Shown: piece by piece, positions 1-8,697 of the stretch | How positions within the stretch are numbered: position 1 is the first letter of the stretch | How the letters are laid out: every line of letters begins with the position of its first letter | DNA from: Bin87 sp965197635 | GTDB lineage: Bacteria > Chloroflexota > Dehalococcoidia > Lucifugimonadales > UBA3495 | Assembly (NCBI GenBank): GCA_965197635.1 | Contig: CBDANN010000008.1 | Span: 682,001 to 746,000, forward strand | Direction: 5' to 3' | DNA length: 64,000 bases | Position numbers and translations under genes: made by a program | The notes under the pieces: generated by a model | Database searches by the model: none | What the model saw: the letters and a program-made list of their open reading frames with translations, nothing else | Told to the model about the DNA's origin: nothing

Positions 1-177
1 CTTCACGAGGTGGCTTCCAAGGCGCTGATGCTCCCAGGGGAGGCGCGTCTGCACCGTGATTATCGGTCCTCTAGGCTAGTGTAAACAGACCCTGCCCATC
101 GGATCATGGGAATGAGTGCGTCGAATCCTGCCTCCCACCAAATTTTTGCTTGCCATACCTCGCGTTCCGCCACCCGC

Positions 178-183
178 TATAAT
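178..183 (+). promoter_or_regulatory. possible -10 element
   Basis: TATAAT lies 63 bases upstream of the first gene. No good -35 box sits 16-18 bases before it, so this is only a candidate promoter. The remaining bases 1-246 show no convincing coding signal. Confidence 0.3.
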
Positions 184-246
184 GGCCCTCTAGCCACTAC
201 CGAGGACGGCGGGGCCGCCGTCATTTACAAGTAGGGAGGTTCCACC

Positions 247-1131
247 ATGGAAATCGGCGTTTCTGTCCCCATCGTTGAAATTGGCGACGACTTTGGCGCG
301 TTGCGGGACTACATCCAGGCTGCCGAGGATTTGGGTTATGCCCACGTTCGGATACTTGACCACGTGCTGGGCGCGGTGCCGGAGAAGCATCCGGAAGTGC
401 CCCAGTTTCCCTATACTCACGAGTCGTATATCCATGAGCCGTTCACGCTGATGGCGTATCTGGCCGCGGTGACCAAGAAGATTGGGTTGACCACCGGCAT
501 CCTCATACTGCCCCAGCGTCAAACGGCATTGGTGGCCAAGCAGGCTGCTGAGGTTGACGTGCTGTCCGGCGGGCGGGTGCGGCTGGGCATTGGCGTGGGC
601 TGGAACTCGGTGGAGTACGAGGCGCTGGGCGTGGACTTCGCCACCCGGGGTAGCCGCTGCGACGAGCAGATTGAAGTGCTGCGTCAGCTGTGGACCGAGG
701 ATGTGATTGACTTCCACGGCAAGTACCACGACATTACCCACGCCGGCATCAACCCCCGGCCGGTGCAGCGTCCGATCCCGATCTGGATTGGCGCCGGCCG
801 CAGCACGTCGCCGACGCCGCCCAACGCCGCCATCCGCCGTATCGGCCGGCTTGCCGACGGGTACTTCCCCATGTTTGCGCCCGACACCAACGGGCAGGCG
901 ATCCTGGGGCGCATTCGCGCCCAAGCCGAAACTGCCGGCCGTGACCCGTCGGATGTTGGGTTCGAGGGCCGCATCACCATCACCGCCGACAACAACCCAG
1001 AGGACTGGCTTACCGAACTGCGGTCGTGGGAGGAGATTGGCGCGACGCACATCGCCGCCGGCCTGCGCGGGGCCACGTCTCCCGACGCTCACATCGACGC
1101 CATCCGCCGGCTGAAGGAGGCGACGGGGTGA
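247..1131 (+). CDS. LLM class F420-dependent oxidoreductase
   Basis: Luciferase-like monooxygenase fold protein of 294 aa, the usual length for the F420-dependent branch (F420 or FMN cofactor, unknown substrate, cytosolic). The N-terminus MEIGVSVPIVEIGDDFG and the motif VDVLSGGRVRLGIGVGWN near residue 100 (loop over the flavin/deazaflavin) are typical of the family; PIPIWIGAGRS near residue 175 is the second diagnostic strand. A good ribosome site (GGGAGG) precedes the ATG by 7 bases. It is followed after about 60 bases by an ABC exporter and may be co-transcribed with it. Substrate cannot be told from sequence. Confidence 0.85.
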   Translation: MEIGVSVPIVEIGDDFGALRDYIQAAEDLGYAHVRILDHVLGAVPEKHPEVPQFPYTHESYIHEPFTLMAYLAAVTKKIGLTTGILILPQRQTALVAKQAAEVDVLSGGRVRLGIGVGWNSVEYEALGVDFATRGSRCDEQIEVLRQLWTEDVIDFHGKYHDITHAGINPRPVQRPIPIWIGAGRSTSPTPPNAAIRRIGRLADGYFPMFAPDTNGQAILGRIRAQAETAGRDPSDVGFEGRITITADNNPEDWLTELRSWEEIGATHIAAGLRGATSPDAHIDAIRRLKEATG

Positions 1132-1191
1132 CGTTCTGGATCCCCGCGCAGATGGGAATGGCGGAATGTACGTGGAATAGTGGGGCCAACG

Positions 1192-3147
1192 ATGCGCCCC
1201 GTGCGTGAACATATGCCCCACGGGTTCCGGCGTTCGGCGAATTCCAGTCGGGACCGACCCAGACGGCGGGTGCCCCGCCTGAACCGGCGGATTGCCGCCG
1301 CCTTCCAGCCCCACTGGCCTCGGGTCCTGTCCATCGGGCTGCTGATACTGGTAACCGCGGGTTTGGGTGTGGTGAACCCGATCCTGATACGGGTGGTGTT
1401 CGACTCCGCGTTGTTCGTGGAGGGCGGGCCGAACCTGTCGCTGCTCTGGACCCTAGCGTGGGCAATGGCCGCCGTGGTGGTGGTTACGGGCAGCCTGGGT
1501 GTCGTGCAGACGTGGCTGACGCAGCAGGTGGGTCAGCGGGTGATGCGGGATTTGCGAGACCGGCTGTATTCCCATCTGCAATCGCTGTCGCTGGGGTTCT
1601 TCACATCCCAGAAAACCGGCGAGATACAGAGTCGTGTTGCCAACGACGTTGCCGGCATCCGCGTGGTGGTGACGGGAACTGTCAGCAACATCCTGTCCAA
1701 CGTGGTCATCCTCATCAGTACGCTGATAGCCATGGTCGTAATATCCTGGGAACTCACCATCGTGGCGGCTGGCATCACGCCCGTTTTCGCGGTGTTCAGC
1801 TACCTGGTGGGGAAACGGCGGCGGGCAATATCGTCGCGGGTACAGGAATCGACCGCGGAGATGACGGCAATCACGCAGGAAACCCTGTCGGTGTCCGGCG
1901 TGATGCTCACCCGTCTCTTCGGCGCGCAGCGCCGGGAAATAGCCCGGTTCCACGACCAGAACGTGCGCTTGTCGGACCTGGAGATTCGGCGGGAGATGAC
2001 CGGACAGACGGTGTGGGCAGGGATGCAGATATTCTTCTCGCTGACGCCGGTGGTGGTGTACGTGTTGGCCGGCTACATCATGTTCGGCGGCATCGGCCAA
2101 ACGGGGATCACGGCCGGCACCATCGTCGCATTCACGACCCTGCAGACGCGGTTGTACTTCCCCATCAGCACGTTGCTGCGGACATCGGTGGAACTGCAAT
2201 CGTCGCTGGCGCTGTTTGAGCGTATCTTCGGTTATCTGGACATCCGGCCCGATATTTTTGACGCGGCCGACGCCGTCGAAATGCCAGCCGAGCGGGTCGC
2301 TGGCCGGGTGGCCCTGCGGGACGTGCGTATGAATTACCATCCGGCCACGCTGCTAGCCGACGCCTACGACATTGAGGACGATGGGCGAGTGTTCTGGGCG
2401 CTGGACGGGGTAAGCCTGGAAGTAAAACCGGGGCAATTAGCTGCCCTGGTCGGCCCGAGTGGAGCCGGCAAAACCACCATTTCGTACCTGATACCCCGCC
2501 TGTATGATGCCACTTCCGGGGAGGTCAGCATTGACGGGGTGGACGTGCGTAGGATCAAGCTGGAGAGCCTGGCGCGTATGGTGGGCTACGTGTCCCAAGA
2601 GAGCTACCTGTTCCACGCTTCCATTCGCGAAAACCTGTTGTACGGCAACCCGGAGGCCGCCGAGGAGGAGCTGCACGCCGCCGCGAAAGCGGCGTACATT
2701 CATGACCGCATCATGGAATTTCCCGACGGATACGACACGGTGGTCGGCGAGCGGGGATACAGATTGTCCGGTGGCGAGCGTCAACGATTGTCCATCGCAC
2801 GGGTCATCCTGCACGACCCCCGGCTGTTGATACTGGACGAGGCCACCTCCTCGCTGGATACCACCAGCGAGCGGTACGTTCAGGCGGCGCTGGAGCCGTT
2901 GATGAAAGGACGTACCACCATCGCAATCGCCCATCGCCTCTCGACCATCATGGCAGCGGACGTGATTTTCGTGGTGGACCGGGGGCGCATTGTGGAACAG
3001 GGCGCCCACTATGAACTGCTGGCTCTCGGAGGGTTGTATGCCCAACTGTATGACGAGCAGTTTGAAGGCGGCAGCGTCGAATACGTCAGCGAGGACGGCG
3101 TGGCCGTGCTGGCCGGCGGAAATCTGCGGCTTCCGGTGGCCGCGTAA
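1192..3147 (+). CDS. ABC transporter, fused permease and ATPase
   Basis: Half-transporter of the exporter type (MsbA/lipid A/multidrug class): an N-terminal six-helix membrane domain, roughly residues 40-330, followed by a nucleotide-binding domain. Visible motifs are Walker A GPSGAGKTT, the signature LSGGERQRLS, Walker B LLILDEATSSLD and the switch histidine in AIAHRLS. It probably acts as a homodimer in the inner membrane. The frame stays open upstream to a GTG at 1180; I chose the ATG at 1192, but another ATG at 1213 is possible. The C-terminus carries a short tail of about 30 residues after the ATPase. The substrate is unknown. Next to it is a binding protein lacking a signal peptide, which would not normally serve an exporter. 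Confidence 0.85.
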   Translation: MRPVREHMPHGFRRSANSSRDRPRRRVPRLNRRIAAAFQPHWPRVLSIGLLILVTAGLGVVNPILIRVVFDSALFVEGGPNLSLLWTLAWAMAAVVVVTGSLGVVQTWLTQQVGQRVMRDLRDRLYSHLQSLSLGFFTSQKTGEIQSRVANDVAGIRVVVTGTVSNILSNVVILISTLIAMVVISWELTIVAAGITPVFAVFSYLVGKRRRAISSRVQESTAEMTAITQETLSVSGVMLTRLFGAQRREIARFHDQNVRLSDLEIRREMTGQTVWAGMQIFFSLTPVVVYVLAGYIMFGGIGQTGITAGTIVAFTTLQTRLYFPISTLLRTSVELQSSLALFERIFGYLDIRPDIFDAADAVEMPAERVAGRVALRDVRMNYHPATLLADAYDIEDDGRVFWALDGVSLEVKPGQLAALVGPSGAGKTTISYLIPRLYDATSGEVSIDGVDVRRIKLESLARMVGYVSQESYLFHASIRENLLYGNPEAAEEELHAAAKAAYIHDRIMEFPDGYDTVVGERGYRLSGGERQRLSIARVILHDPRLLILDEATSSLDTTSERYVQAALEPLMKGRTTIAIAHRLSTIMAADVIFVVDRGRIVEQGAHYELLALGGLYAQLYDEQFEGGSVEYVSEDGVAVLAGGNLRLPVAA

Positions 3148-3173
3148 CCGGCGAACACAGAAAGGAGAGTGCG

Positions 3174-4109
3174 ATGAGTCAGCAAGCCAGCACGGGGCGG
3201 ATTCGGTTGCGGGTGGCCTTTCGGAATATGTTCTACACCACGATATACGTAGCGGTGGAAGGCGGGTTTCTGTCCGATCAAGGTTTGGAAGTGGACTTTG
3301 ACCACATCCCCATCGGGCAGGCCAGCACAGACCTACTCAAAGCCGGAGATATCGACATAACCCAAAGCGGCATCAGCCGCAGTTTTATGGACTTGGACGC
3401 GGGCAGTTCCGACCCCCCACTGCATATCGCTGAGATCAACCAACGGGATGGGTTCTTCCTGCTGTCCAAACGGCCCACCGCTGACTGGAAATGGGCCGAC
3501 CTGGTGGGGGCCACGTTGATTCCGGTGGGGTTTACGCCCGTTCCGTACACCACGTTGCAGGCGGCGATGCGGTGGCACGGAGTTGACCCGGCCAGCGTGC
3601 AACTGTTGGGCGGTTTGTCCGCCGACGAGATGCTGGCTACGTTCCGCGGCGGCGGCGCGGACTATCTCCAGGTTCCCAACCCCTTCGCGGTGCAGCTGAT
3701 GCGGGAAGGCTCCGGCCACCTGGCGGCCACGCTGGGAAACGAGAGCGGCTACGTTTGCTACAGCAGCTTTGCCGTCACGCCGGCGTACTTGGCCGAGAAC
3801 GGCGATACGGCGCAGGCGTTTGTGAATGGCTACGCAAGAGCGCAGCGTTGGGTCGCAGAAAATCCGGCTGAGGCCGTGGCGGACCGGATCGCCGGCGTAT
3901 TTCCGGAATACGAGCGCGATGTCCTGGCGGAAGGGGTGCAGCGCTACAAGGACGCGGGGGTGTGGGCGACCGACCCGACCATCACACGTCACGGGTTCGA
4001 CCGGATGCGGGACGCGCTGATCTCCGGCGGGTTGGTGCGAGAGGCGCATCCGTACGAAAGCATCGTGCGGCCGGAGTTCGCGGAGCGAGCGGTGGCGGAA
4101 TTGGCGTGA
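3174..4109 (+). CDS. NMT1/THI5-like substrate-binding protein, no signal peptide
   Basis: Periplasmic-binding-protein type 2 fold of the NMT1/SsuA family (311 aa). Features visible are the early strand RIRLRVAFRNMFYTTIYVA, the EGGFLSDQGLEVDF segment, and the GADYLQVPNPFA hinge region. Such proteins usually bind sulfonates, nitrate or thiamine precursors for an importer. Here the N-terminus is MSQQASTGRIRLRV, with no hydrophobic signal sequence or lipobox, so as annotated it would be cytosolic. AAAGGAGAG precedes the ATG, which makes this start firm. It lies 26 bases after the ABC exporter; no cognate permease is present. Confidence 0.75.
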   Translation: MSQQASTGRIRLRVAFRNMFYTTIYVAVEGGFLSDQGLEVDFDHIPIGQASTDLLKAGDIDITQSGISRSFMDLDAGSSDPPLHIAEINQRDGFFLLSKRPTADWKWADLVGATLIPVGFTPVPYTTLQAAMRWHGVDPASVQLLGGLSADEMLATFRGGGADYLQVPNPFAVQLMREGSGHLAATLGNESGYVCYSSFAVTPAYLAENGDTAQAFVNGYARAQRWVAENPAEAVADRIAGVFPEYERDVLAEGVQRYKDAGVWATDPTITRHGFDRMRDALISGGLVREAHPYESIVRPEFAERAVAELA

Positions 4110-4179
4110 GTTATGCCACTGCCGTATGATGTTATGAAGCTGGATGTTTGATTTAGACAAGATCGCCGGAAGGTCGACG

Positions 4180-4398
4180 ATGAGCGCGGCGCGAATCGGC
4201 ATTCTCTTTTTGGGGTTGGTGGCGATTCTCATCTTGGGTGCATGGGGCTGGACCGAGCTCGCTAACGCGGTGTACAGAGCTGGACCTAATGACCTCGTCG
4301 TGGCCCTAACGGTTTATGGGGTGGCTGGTCTGGTCTTTGCGGTCGTTGCCGGGTACACATACTTGGTGCTTTGGTTCCGCAATGATGACCCCGGCTGA
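4180..4398 (+). CDS. small two-helix membrane protein
   Basis: Unrecognised 72-aa protein with two hydrophobic segments (about residues 5-24 and 40-62) and an acidic C-terminus. The start at 4180 is preferred because GGAAGG lies six bases before it; an in-frame ATG at 4144 would add 12 residues. Its last bases overlap the start of the next small membrane gene, so the two are probably translated together. No function assigned. Confidence 0.5.
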   Translation: MSAARIGILFLGLVAILILGAWGWTELANAVYRAGPNDLVVALTVYGVAGLVFAVVAGYTYLVLWFRNDDPG

Positions 4399-4678
4399 AG
4401 TATCACGTCTGAAGCGGTCGTATCACCGTAATGTCCGTAGATCGGGTACTTTCGAACCGCCGCCTGAACCCATTGCCACCACTGCTAACGAACAGGTGGA
4501 CGAGGAGAATATTGGTCAGGTCGATCTAATCAGCTTCGTTAGCATCGCTGTTGTGTTCTGGCTAATTCTTCTATCTGCCGTTTGTGCAGTCTTGTCAGCA
4601 CGGTTCAGGACTTTTTACCGACGTAACGATGCAGCGCTGGTTGCAATGGAGCGCAAACATCAGGAGGCTACACCATGA
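4382..4678 (+). CDS. small single-helix membrane protein
   Basis: Unrecognised protein of about 98 aa with a charged N-terminal half and one strong membrane helix (SIAVVFWLILLSAVCAVL). Two adjacent ATG codons at 4382 and 4385 lie inside the end of the preceding gene, a classic coupled arrangement. Its stop overlaps the ATG of the following SDR gene (ATGA). The pair of small membrane proteins thus sits in an operon with SDR and alcohol dehydrogenase genes. Role unknown. Confidence 0.5.
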   Translation: MMTPAEVSRLKRSYHRNVRRSGTFEPPPEPIATTANEQVDEENIGQVDLISFVSIAVVFWLILLSAVCAVLSARFRTFYRRNDAALVAMERKHQEATP

Positions 4679-5427
4679 GATTGGAAGGCAAAGTTGCCAT
4701 TATCACTGGCGGCGCAAGGGGTCAGGGGGCTACCGAAGCGCGGATGTTCGCTCAGGAAGGGGCAAAGGTGGTGATTGGTGACATTCGGGATGATCTGGGG
4801 ATGCAGGTGGAGGCCGAAATCCGCGAACTGGGCGGCGAGGCCGTGTACCTGCATCTGAACGTTGCCAGCGCCGACGATTGGCAACGGGCCGTAGAGACTG
4901 CCGAGCAGCAGTTCGGCAAGGTGGACGTGCTGGTGAACAATGCCGCCATTGTCCTCCGAAAGAACATTGAGGAGACCACCGGCGAGGATTGGGACAACAT
5001 CATGGAGGTCAATGCCAAGGGTGTGTTCCTGGGCACCAAGGCGGTGATCCCGGCGATGCGGCGCGCCGGTGGCGGGAGCATCATCAACATCTCGTCCATC
5101 AGCGGGTTGGTTGCCGTCGGGCCGCCGGCGTACATCGCCACCAAGGGAGCCGTCCGCCTGTTCACCAAGTCTACCGCCATCCAGTACGCCTCTGAGAACA
5201 TACGAGCGAACTCCATTCACCCGGGCAGCGTGGACACCGATATGCGGCGCGAAGGCATGGGCAGCCAGACCCCAGAGGAAATCCAAGCCCGCATCGACCA
5301 GATCCCCCTGGGCCGCGTCGGCACCACCGAGGACATTTCCTATGGCGCGTTGTTCCTGGCATCCGACGAATCGTCGTTCATGACGGGCAGCGAACTCGTC
5401 ATCGACGGCGGTTATACCGCGACATAA
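4675..5427 (+). CDS. SDR family NAD(P)-dependent oxidoreductase
   Basis: Classical short-chain dehydrogenase of 250 aa. The Rossmann motif TGGARGQG starts near residue 11, the NNA motif is in VNNAAIV, the catalytic serine in INISSIS, and the YxxxK pair in YIATK. The closing segment LVIDGGYTAT is typical of FabG-like and cyclohexanol/2,5-diketogluconate dehydrogenases. AGGAGG lies just before the ATG. It is co-directional with, and 4 bases from, a zinc alcohol dehydrogenase, suggesting successive oxidations of one alcohol or sugar substrate. Exact substrate unknown. Confidence 0.88.
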   Translation: MRLEGKVAIITGGARGQGATEARMFAQEGAKVVIGDIRDDLGMQVEAEIRELGGEAVYLHLNVASADDWQRAVETAEQQFGKVDVLVNNAAIVLRKNIEETTGEDWDNIMEVNAKGVFLGTKAVIPAMRRAGGGSIINISSISGLVAVGPPAYIATKGAVRLFTKSTAIQYASENIRANSIHPGSVDTDMRREGMGSQTPEEIQARIDQIPLGRVGTTEDISYGALFLASDESSFMTGSELVIDGGYTAT

Positions 5428-5437
5428 GGATGTGCAA

Positions 5438-6544
5438 ATGACTACGCTGCCACAGCAATCCCTGGCCGCCGTAACCACCGCTCCCAACGTGATGGAGATA
5501 CGCCGGCTGGACATTCCCGAAATCGGCGACGACGAGGCCATCGTCCGCATTGAAGCCACCGGCATCTGCGGCACCGATTACGAGTGGTTCCGGGGCGATT
5601 TGGACATACCGTATCCCATTATCCTGGGGCACGAACCCCTGGGACGCATCGCCGCCATTGGGTCGCAGGCCGCCGAGCGTTGGGGCGTCAACGTGGGAGA
5701 CCGGGTGGCCGTGCGCTCGGGCTATCGGTGTGGACGATGCGCTGTGTGCCAGGCCGGCGGAACTGCCCCTTGCCCCGCTGGCGGCGGTTTCGGGCAAACC
5801 GGATTGGACAAATCTCCCGGCCTCTGGGGAGGTTACTCCGAATACCTTTACCTGCCGGCCGGCTCGGTCGTGTTTCCCATGGACGGCGATCTGGACCCGG
5901 CGGTGGCGGTGATGTTCAACCCCTTGGGCGCGGGATTTGCCTGGGGCGTGGACGCCACCGGGTTGCAGCCGGGGCAGACGCTGGCCGTACTGGGTTCGGG
6001 ACAAAGGGGCATCTGCTGCGCCATCGCCGCCAAGGAAACGGGCGCGGCCATGGTCGCCATAACCGGGCTGGGACGGGACGAGCACAAGCTGGCCCTGGCC
6101 CGGGAGATGGGCGCCGACGTCGCCATTAACGTTGACGGCGAGGATCCTGTGGAACGCGTCATGGCGGCTACCGGCGGCGCCGGCGTGGACTGCGTGGTGG
6201 ACACCACGCCCTACGCGGTGCAGGCGGTGAACCAGGCAATCCAGATGGTCAAGCCGGGCGGAACGGTGGTGCTGGCCGGCTTGAAAGGCCGTCGGACGTT
6301 TGAGGGCTTGTCGCCAGATGACATCATATGGAAGAAGGTCACGCTGCGAGGCGTGTTGGGCGTTGAGTATGCCGCCTTCCGCCGCGCCGTGGACACCATC
6401 CACTCGCGCAAGTACCCCATGCAACGCCTGCACACCCACAGCTTCCCCATCGAAGAAGCGGAACGCGCCCTGGCGACGCTGAGCGGGGAGGCCGGCGTGC
6501 CCAGCATACACGTGGCGATTGTGCCGGGGGATGGCTCGGGCTGA
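5438..6544 (+). CDS. zinc-binding alcohol dehydrogenase (MDR superfamily)
   Basis: Medium-chain dehydrogenase of about 368 aa. The catalytic zinc site is visible in ATGICGTDY and in GHEPLGRI; the structural zinc cysteines are in CGRCAVCQAGGTAPCPAGG, where the fourth cysteine spacing is irregular. The nucleotide-binding domain starts with LAVLGSGQRGICCAIAAKE, an unusual variant of GxGxxG. The ATG at 5438 or an in-frame ATG at 5432 could start it. Related to threonine/sorbitol dehydrogenase-like enzymes. It follows the SDR directly. Confidence 0.85.
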   Translation: MTTLPQQSLAAVTTAPNVMEIRRLDIPEIGDDEAIVRIEATGICGTDYEWFRGDLDIPYPIILGHEPLGRIAAIGSQAAERWGVNVGDRVAVRSGYRCGRCAVCQAGGTAPCPAGGGFGQTGLDKSPGLWGGYSEYLYLPAGSVVFPMDGDLDPAVAVMFNPLGAGFAWGVDATGLQPGQTLAVLGSGQRGICCAIAAKETGAAMVAITGLGRDEHKLALAREMGADVAINVDGEDPVERVMAATGGAGVDCVVDTTPYAVQAVNQAIQMVKPGGTVVLAGLKGRRTFEGLSPDDIIWKKVTLRGVLGVEYAAFRRAVDTIHSRKYPMQRLHTHSFPIEEAERALATLSGEAGVPSIHVAIVPGDGSG

Positions 6545-6552
6545 TACGTTTT

Positions 6553-6574
6553 GGACTATAATGCCTTATAGTCC
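6553..6574. terminator. hairpin between convergent genes
   Basis: GGACTATAA and TTATAGTCC form a perfect 9-bp stem with a 4-base loop. It sits between the end of the alcohol dehydrogenase and the stop codon of the converging methylase gene and contains that stop, so it may serve as a terminator in both directions. There is no long T-tract. Confidence 0.45.
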
Positions 6575-7461
6575 AGCCGACTTTCAAACATTTTGGACTG
6601 GCTGCCGGAGTGTTCCGCGGAGCTAGCGGGTGAAGTGCCCTCGGCTAGCGGCTGGTCATAATTCAGTATCAGAATTTCTCTGTTGACGGTTCGCTTGATA
6701 CCATTCGCCCTGATTTCAGCTTGGGAGGCACGCATTCCTGATGATGATTGTATTGGGACGATGTTGTATTGTCGGAAGTTTGCGCGCACTTCGTCCGTAT
6801 CGTAGGATGAGAGCATCCACTTACTTTGCACCTTGGACAGCCATTCCGCAATAGCCGAATGTTCTGCTGCTAGCCGCATATTGTGTTTATAATTGGCCCC
6901 GTTCCTCGGATAAGGAGGGTCGAGATACAAAAATGATGTCGGCCGATCATACCGGCCGATGCACTCGCTCCAGTCCAGGTTTTCTATGATGACGGTCTTT
7001 AGCCGATTATGCACAGGTTCTATGCGCTTACGGAGCGTTTTCAGTGCTCCGATAAGCCTATTGCCATGTCCACCGTCGGATGTGCTGGTCTGGAAACGCG
7101 GGTAACGCGCCTCACCGCCCCAACCGGCCATAATGAGATAGTAGAAACGATGAGCCCGTTCCACTTCCGAGAGCGTCTGCGGGTCAGCATCGGCCAACCG
7201 GAGGAATTCGCCGCGAGATACTAGTTCCAAATCAAACGACTCGATAAGTTCCTCAGGCCGATGTTTCACTACCCGGAAAAAATTGATCAGCTCTTCGTCG
7301 ATGTCGTTAAGGACCTCTATGGAGCTGGGCGACTTGCCGAAAAGTACCCATGCTGCGCCCCCGAAAGGCTCGACATAACATTGATGCTCCGGTATCAGCG
7401 GAATGATGGCCTTCCGTAGGCGAGACTTGCCACCAACCCACTTGAACGGACTGTTAATCAT
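6556..7461 (-). CDS. D12 class adenine DNA methylase (type II R-M)
   Basis: DNA N6-adenine methyltransferase of the D12 (Dam/MboI/DpnM) family, 301 aa, a normal length. Motif I is FKWVGGKSRL at the N-terminus (S-adenosylmethionine binding), followed by YVEPFGGAAWV. The catalytic motif IV is DPPY near residue 180, in LYLDPPYPRNG. A ribosome site AAGGAG precedes the ATG. It is divergent from an XRE regulator and a putative nuclease, with a palindromic operator in the 107-bp gap. This is the modification enzyme of the unit. The recognition sequence cannot be read from the protein; the alpha-type organisation is compatible with, but does not prove, a GATC-like site. Confidence 0.9.
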   Translation of the reverse strand: MINSPFKWVGGKSRLRKAIIPLIPEHQCYVEPFGGAAWVLFGKSPSSIEVLNDIDEELINFFRVVKHRPEELIESFDLELVSRGEFLRLADADPQTLSEVERAHRFYYLIMAGWGGEARYPRFQTSTSDGGHGNRLIGALKTLRKRIEPVHNRLKTVIIENLDWSECIGRYDRPTSFLYLDPPYPRNGANYKHNMRLAAEHSAIAEWLSKVQSKWMLSSYDTDEVRANFRQYNIVPIQSSSGMRASQAEIRANGIKRTVNREILILNYDQPLAEGTSPASSAEHSGSQSKMFESRLDYKAL

Positions 7462-7528
7462 CGTCGTGTCATCTCCTTACAGAGCACTGGCATTTTACCA
7501 CCCACGTCGGCAGGTGAAAAACCAGCAT

Positions 7529-7549
7529 ATTGTCTCTATTAGAGACAAT
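7529..7549. promoter_or_regulatory. inverted-repeat operator of the R-M unit
   Basis: ATTGTCTCT and AGAGACAAT form a perfect 9-bp inverted repeat with the 3-base spacer ATT. It lies 19 bases upstream of the XRE regulator start and 68 bases upstream of the divergent methylase start. Both the position and the dyad fit a binding site for the adjacent helix-turn-helix protein (C-protein logic), controlling both transcription directions. Confidence 0.7.
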
Positions 7550-7568
7550 TTAGCGCAGGTAAACCGGG

Positions 7569-7811
7569 ATGTCAACCAGTAGCAACCCCGATTTTGCCCG
7601 CTTCGGCGAAAAGCTGCGTGTCCTGCGAACCCGTAGCGGGCTTACTTTGGCCCAGCTGTCCGCGCAGTTAGGATACAAGGCACACGGGCATTTGAGCGAA
7701 ATTGAAGCCGGTAAAAAGTTGCCGACTGCTGCTATGACGCTCAAAGTCGCCCGTCTGTTTGGCGTAAGCACGGACGTACTCCTCAAGGACGAGCTTGAAA
7801 TCCCGGATTAG
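7569..7811 (+). CDS. XRE-family controller protein
   Basis: Helix-turn-helix protein of 80 aa, the size of restriction-modification controller (C) proteins. The HTH spans about residues 13-68: LRVLRTRSGLTLAQLSAQLG, then GHLSEIEAGKKLPTAAMTLKVARLFGVSTDVLL. It lies directly downstream of a 21-bp dyad and 6 bases before the putative endonuclease gene. In known systems a C protein first activates its own and the nuclease promoter and then represses, delaying nuclease synthesis until the host DNA is methylated; that role is inferred here from gene order. Confidence 0.8.
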   Translation: MSTSSNPDFARFGEKLRVLRTRSGLTLAQLSAQLGYKAHGHLSEIEAGKKLPTAAMTLKVARLFGVSTDVLLKDELEIPD

Positions 7812-7817
7812 ATTGCT

Positions 7818-8660
7818 ATGGAACAGGATCTCCAAACGGCTCTACCCCAGCACTCGGTCGTATTCGCCCATCGTCTTCCTACGGAAGCCGAGCGAACTCG
7901 GCTCAAGCTGCTGCTCAGTACGTTCCAAGACGGCACTGGGATGCAAGCTATCAAGAACAGCCTTACCACTTTGCCGGGATGGCGCGACTTTGAGCGGGCT
8001 GTAGCGTTGGCCTTTGGCGGTATTCCTTCAGAGGACAAGGGCATTATGGATGTCCAACTCCCAGACCCATCACGACAAGGCGTATCTTTTGGAGTTTCAT
8101 GCAAGATGCGAGGTGAGCTAAACCGGGTTAGGCGTGATGGCCGCGTGACCATTGAACTATCCAACGCAGCGGGTGCGTTCTGGGATAAATTAAGCAATGA
8201 TCAAATTACCCCTCAAAATCATTGGGCCTACTCTCCTCAAATCGGTAAAGCTCTTATCAACCAAGTCCGTGAGTGGCACTCGTCAGTGAGTATTGAATCG
8301 GGCGGCAACGTTGACCTCGCTGGAAGTTGCTACCTAGCATTAATGTGGAACCGGAGTGGAGAATATCAGCTTTACCAATTTGGTATCGATTTGCCCGACC
8401 CGGAAAGAATAGTCTGGTACTACCCATTGGTCAGGCGTAAGGGGGTTTTACAACCTGGGAAAGCCGTATGCGGTAATGATTCCAGTGGAAGGCTATTTGA
8501 GTGGTATGGCCAGTCAGGTGGACAACTCAAATATTACCCAAAAGCAAGCGATGCCATATGGCAATCGGAAGTGTTCAGACTGGAGCCATTGCCACCGGAT
8601 ACCCGTCACGGTCTAATCTCCAAAGCTGAAACGTATTATCCTGACCTTTGGCCGGTGTAA
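7818..8660 (+). CDS. putative type II restriction endonuclease
   Basis: Protein of 280 aa that I cannot place in a named family. Residues 55-97 look like a nuclease core: an alpha helix (DFERAVALAFGG), then D78 in GIMDV, then a strand ending in S94-C95-K96 (FGVSCK). This is compatible with a PD-(D/E)xK active site with a variant second acid. It is 6 bases downstream of the XRE gene and next to a D12 methylase, which is what identifies it. The base composition is lower in GC than the flanking catabolic genes, suggesting transfer of the unit. The active site reading is inference. Confidence 0.6.
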   Translation: MEQDLQTALPQHSVVFAHRLPTEAERTRLKLLLSTFQDGTGMQAIKNSLTTLPGWRDFERAVALAFGGIPSEDKGIMDVQLPDPSRQGVSFGVSCKMRGELNRVRRDGRVTIELSNAAGAFWDKLSNDQITPQNHWAYSPQIGKALINQVREWHSSVSIESGGNVDLAGSCYLALMWNRSGEYQLYQFGIDLPDPERIVWYYPLVRRKGVLQPGKAVCGNDSSGRLFEWYGQSGGQLKYYPKASDAIWQSEVFRLEPLPPDTRHGLISKAETYYPDLWPV

Positions 8661-8697
8661 TTCGTTCTGTGCAAGTACCATCGGACGAGGTGATTTG

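Noticed and set aside
190..1314. A 374-codon minus-strand frame over the first oxidoreductase
   Set aside because: Antisense shadow of the clearly recognisable luciferase-like gene.
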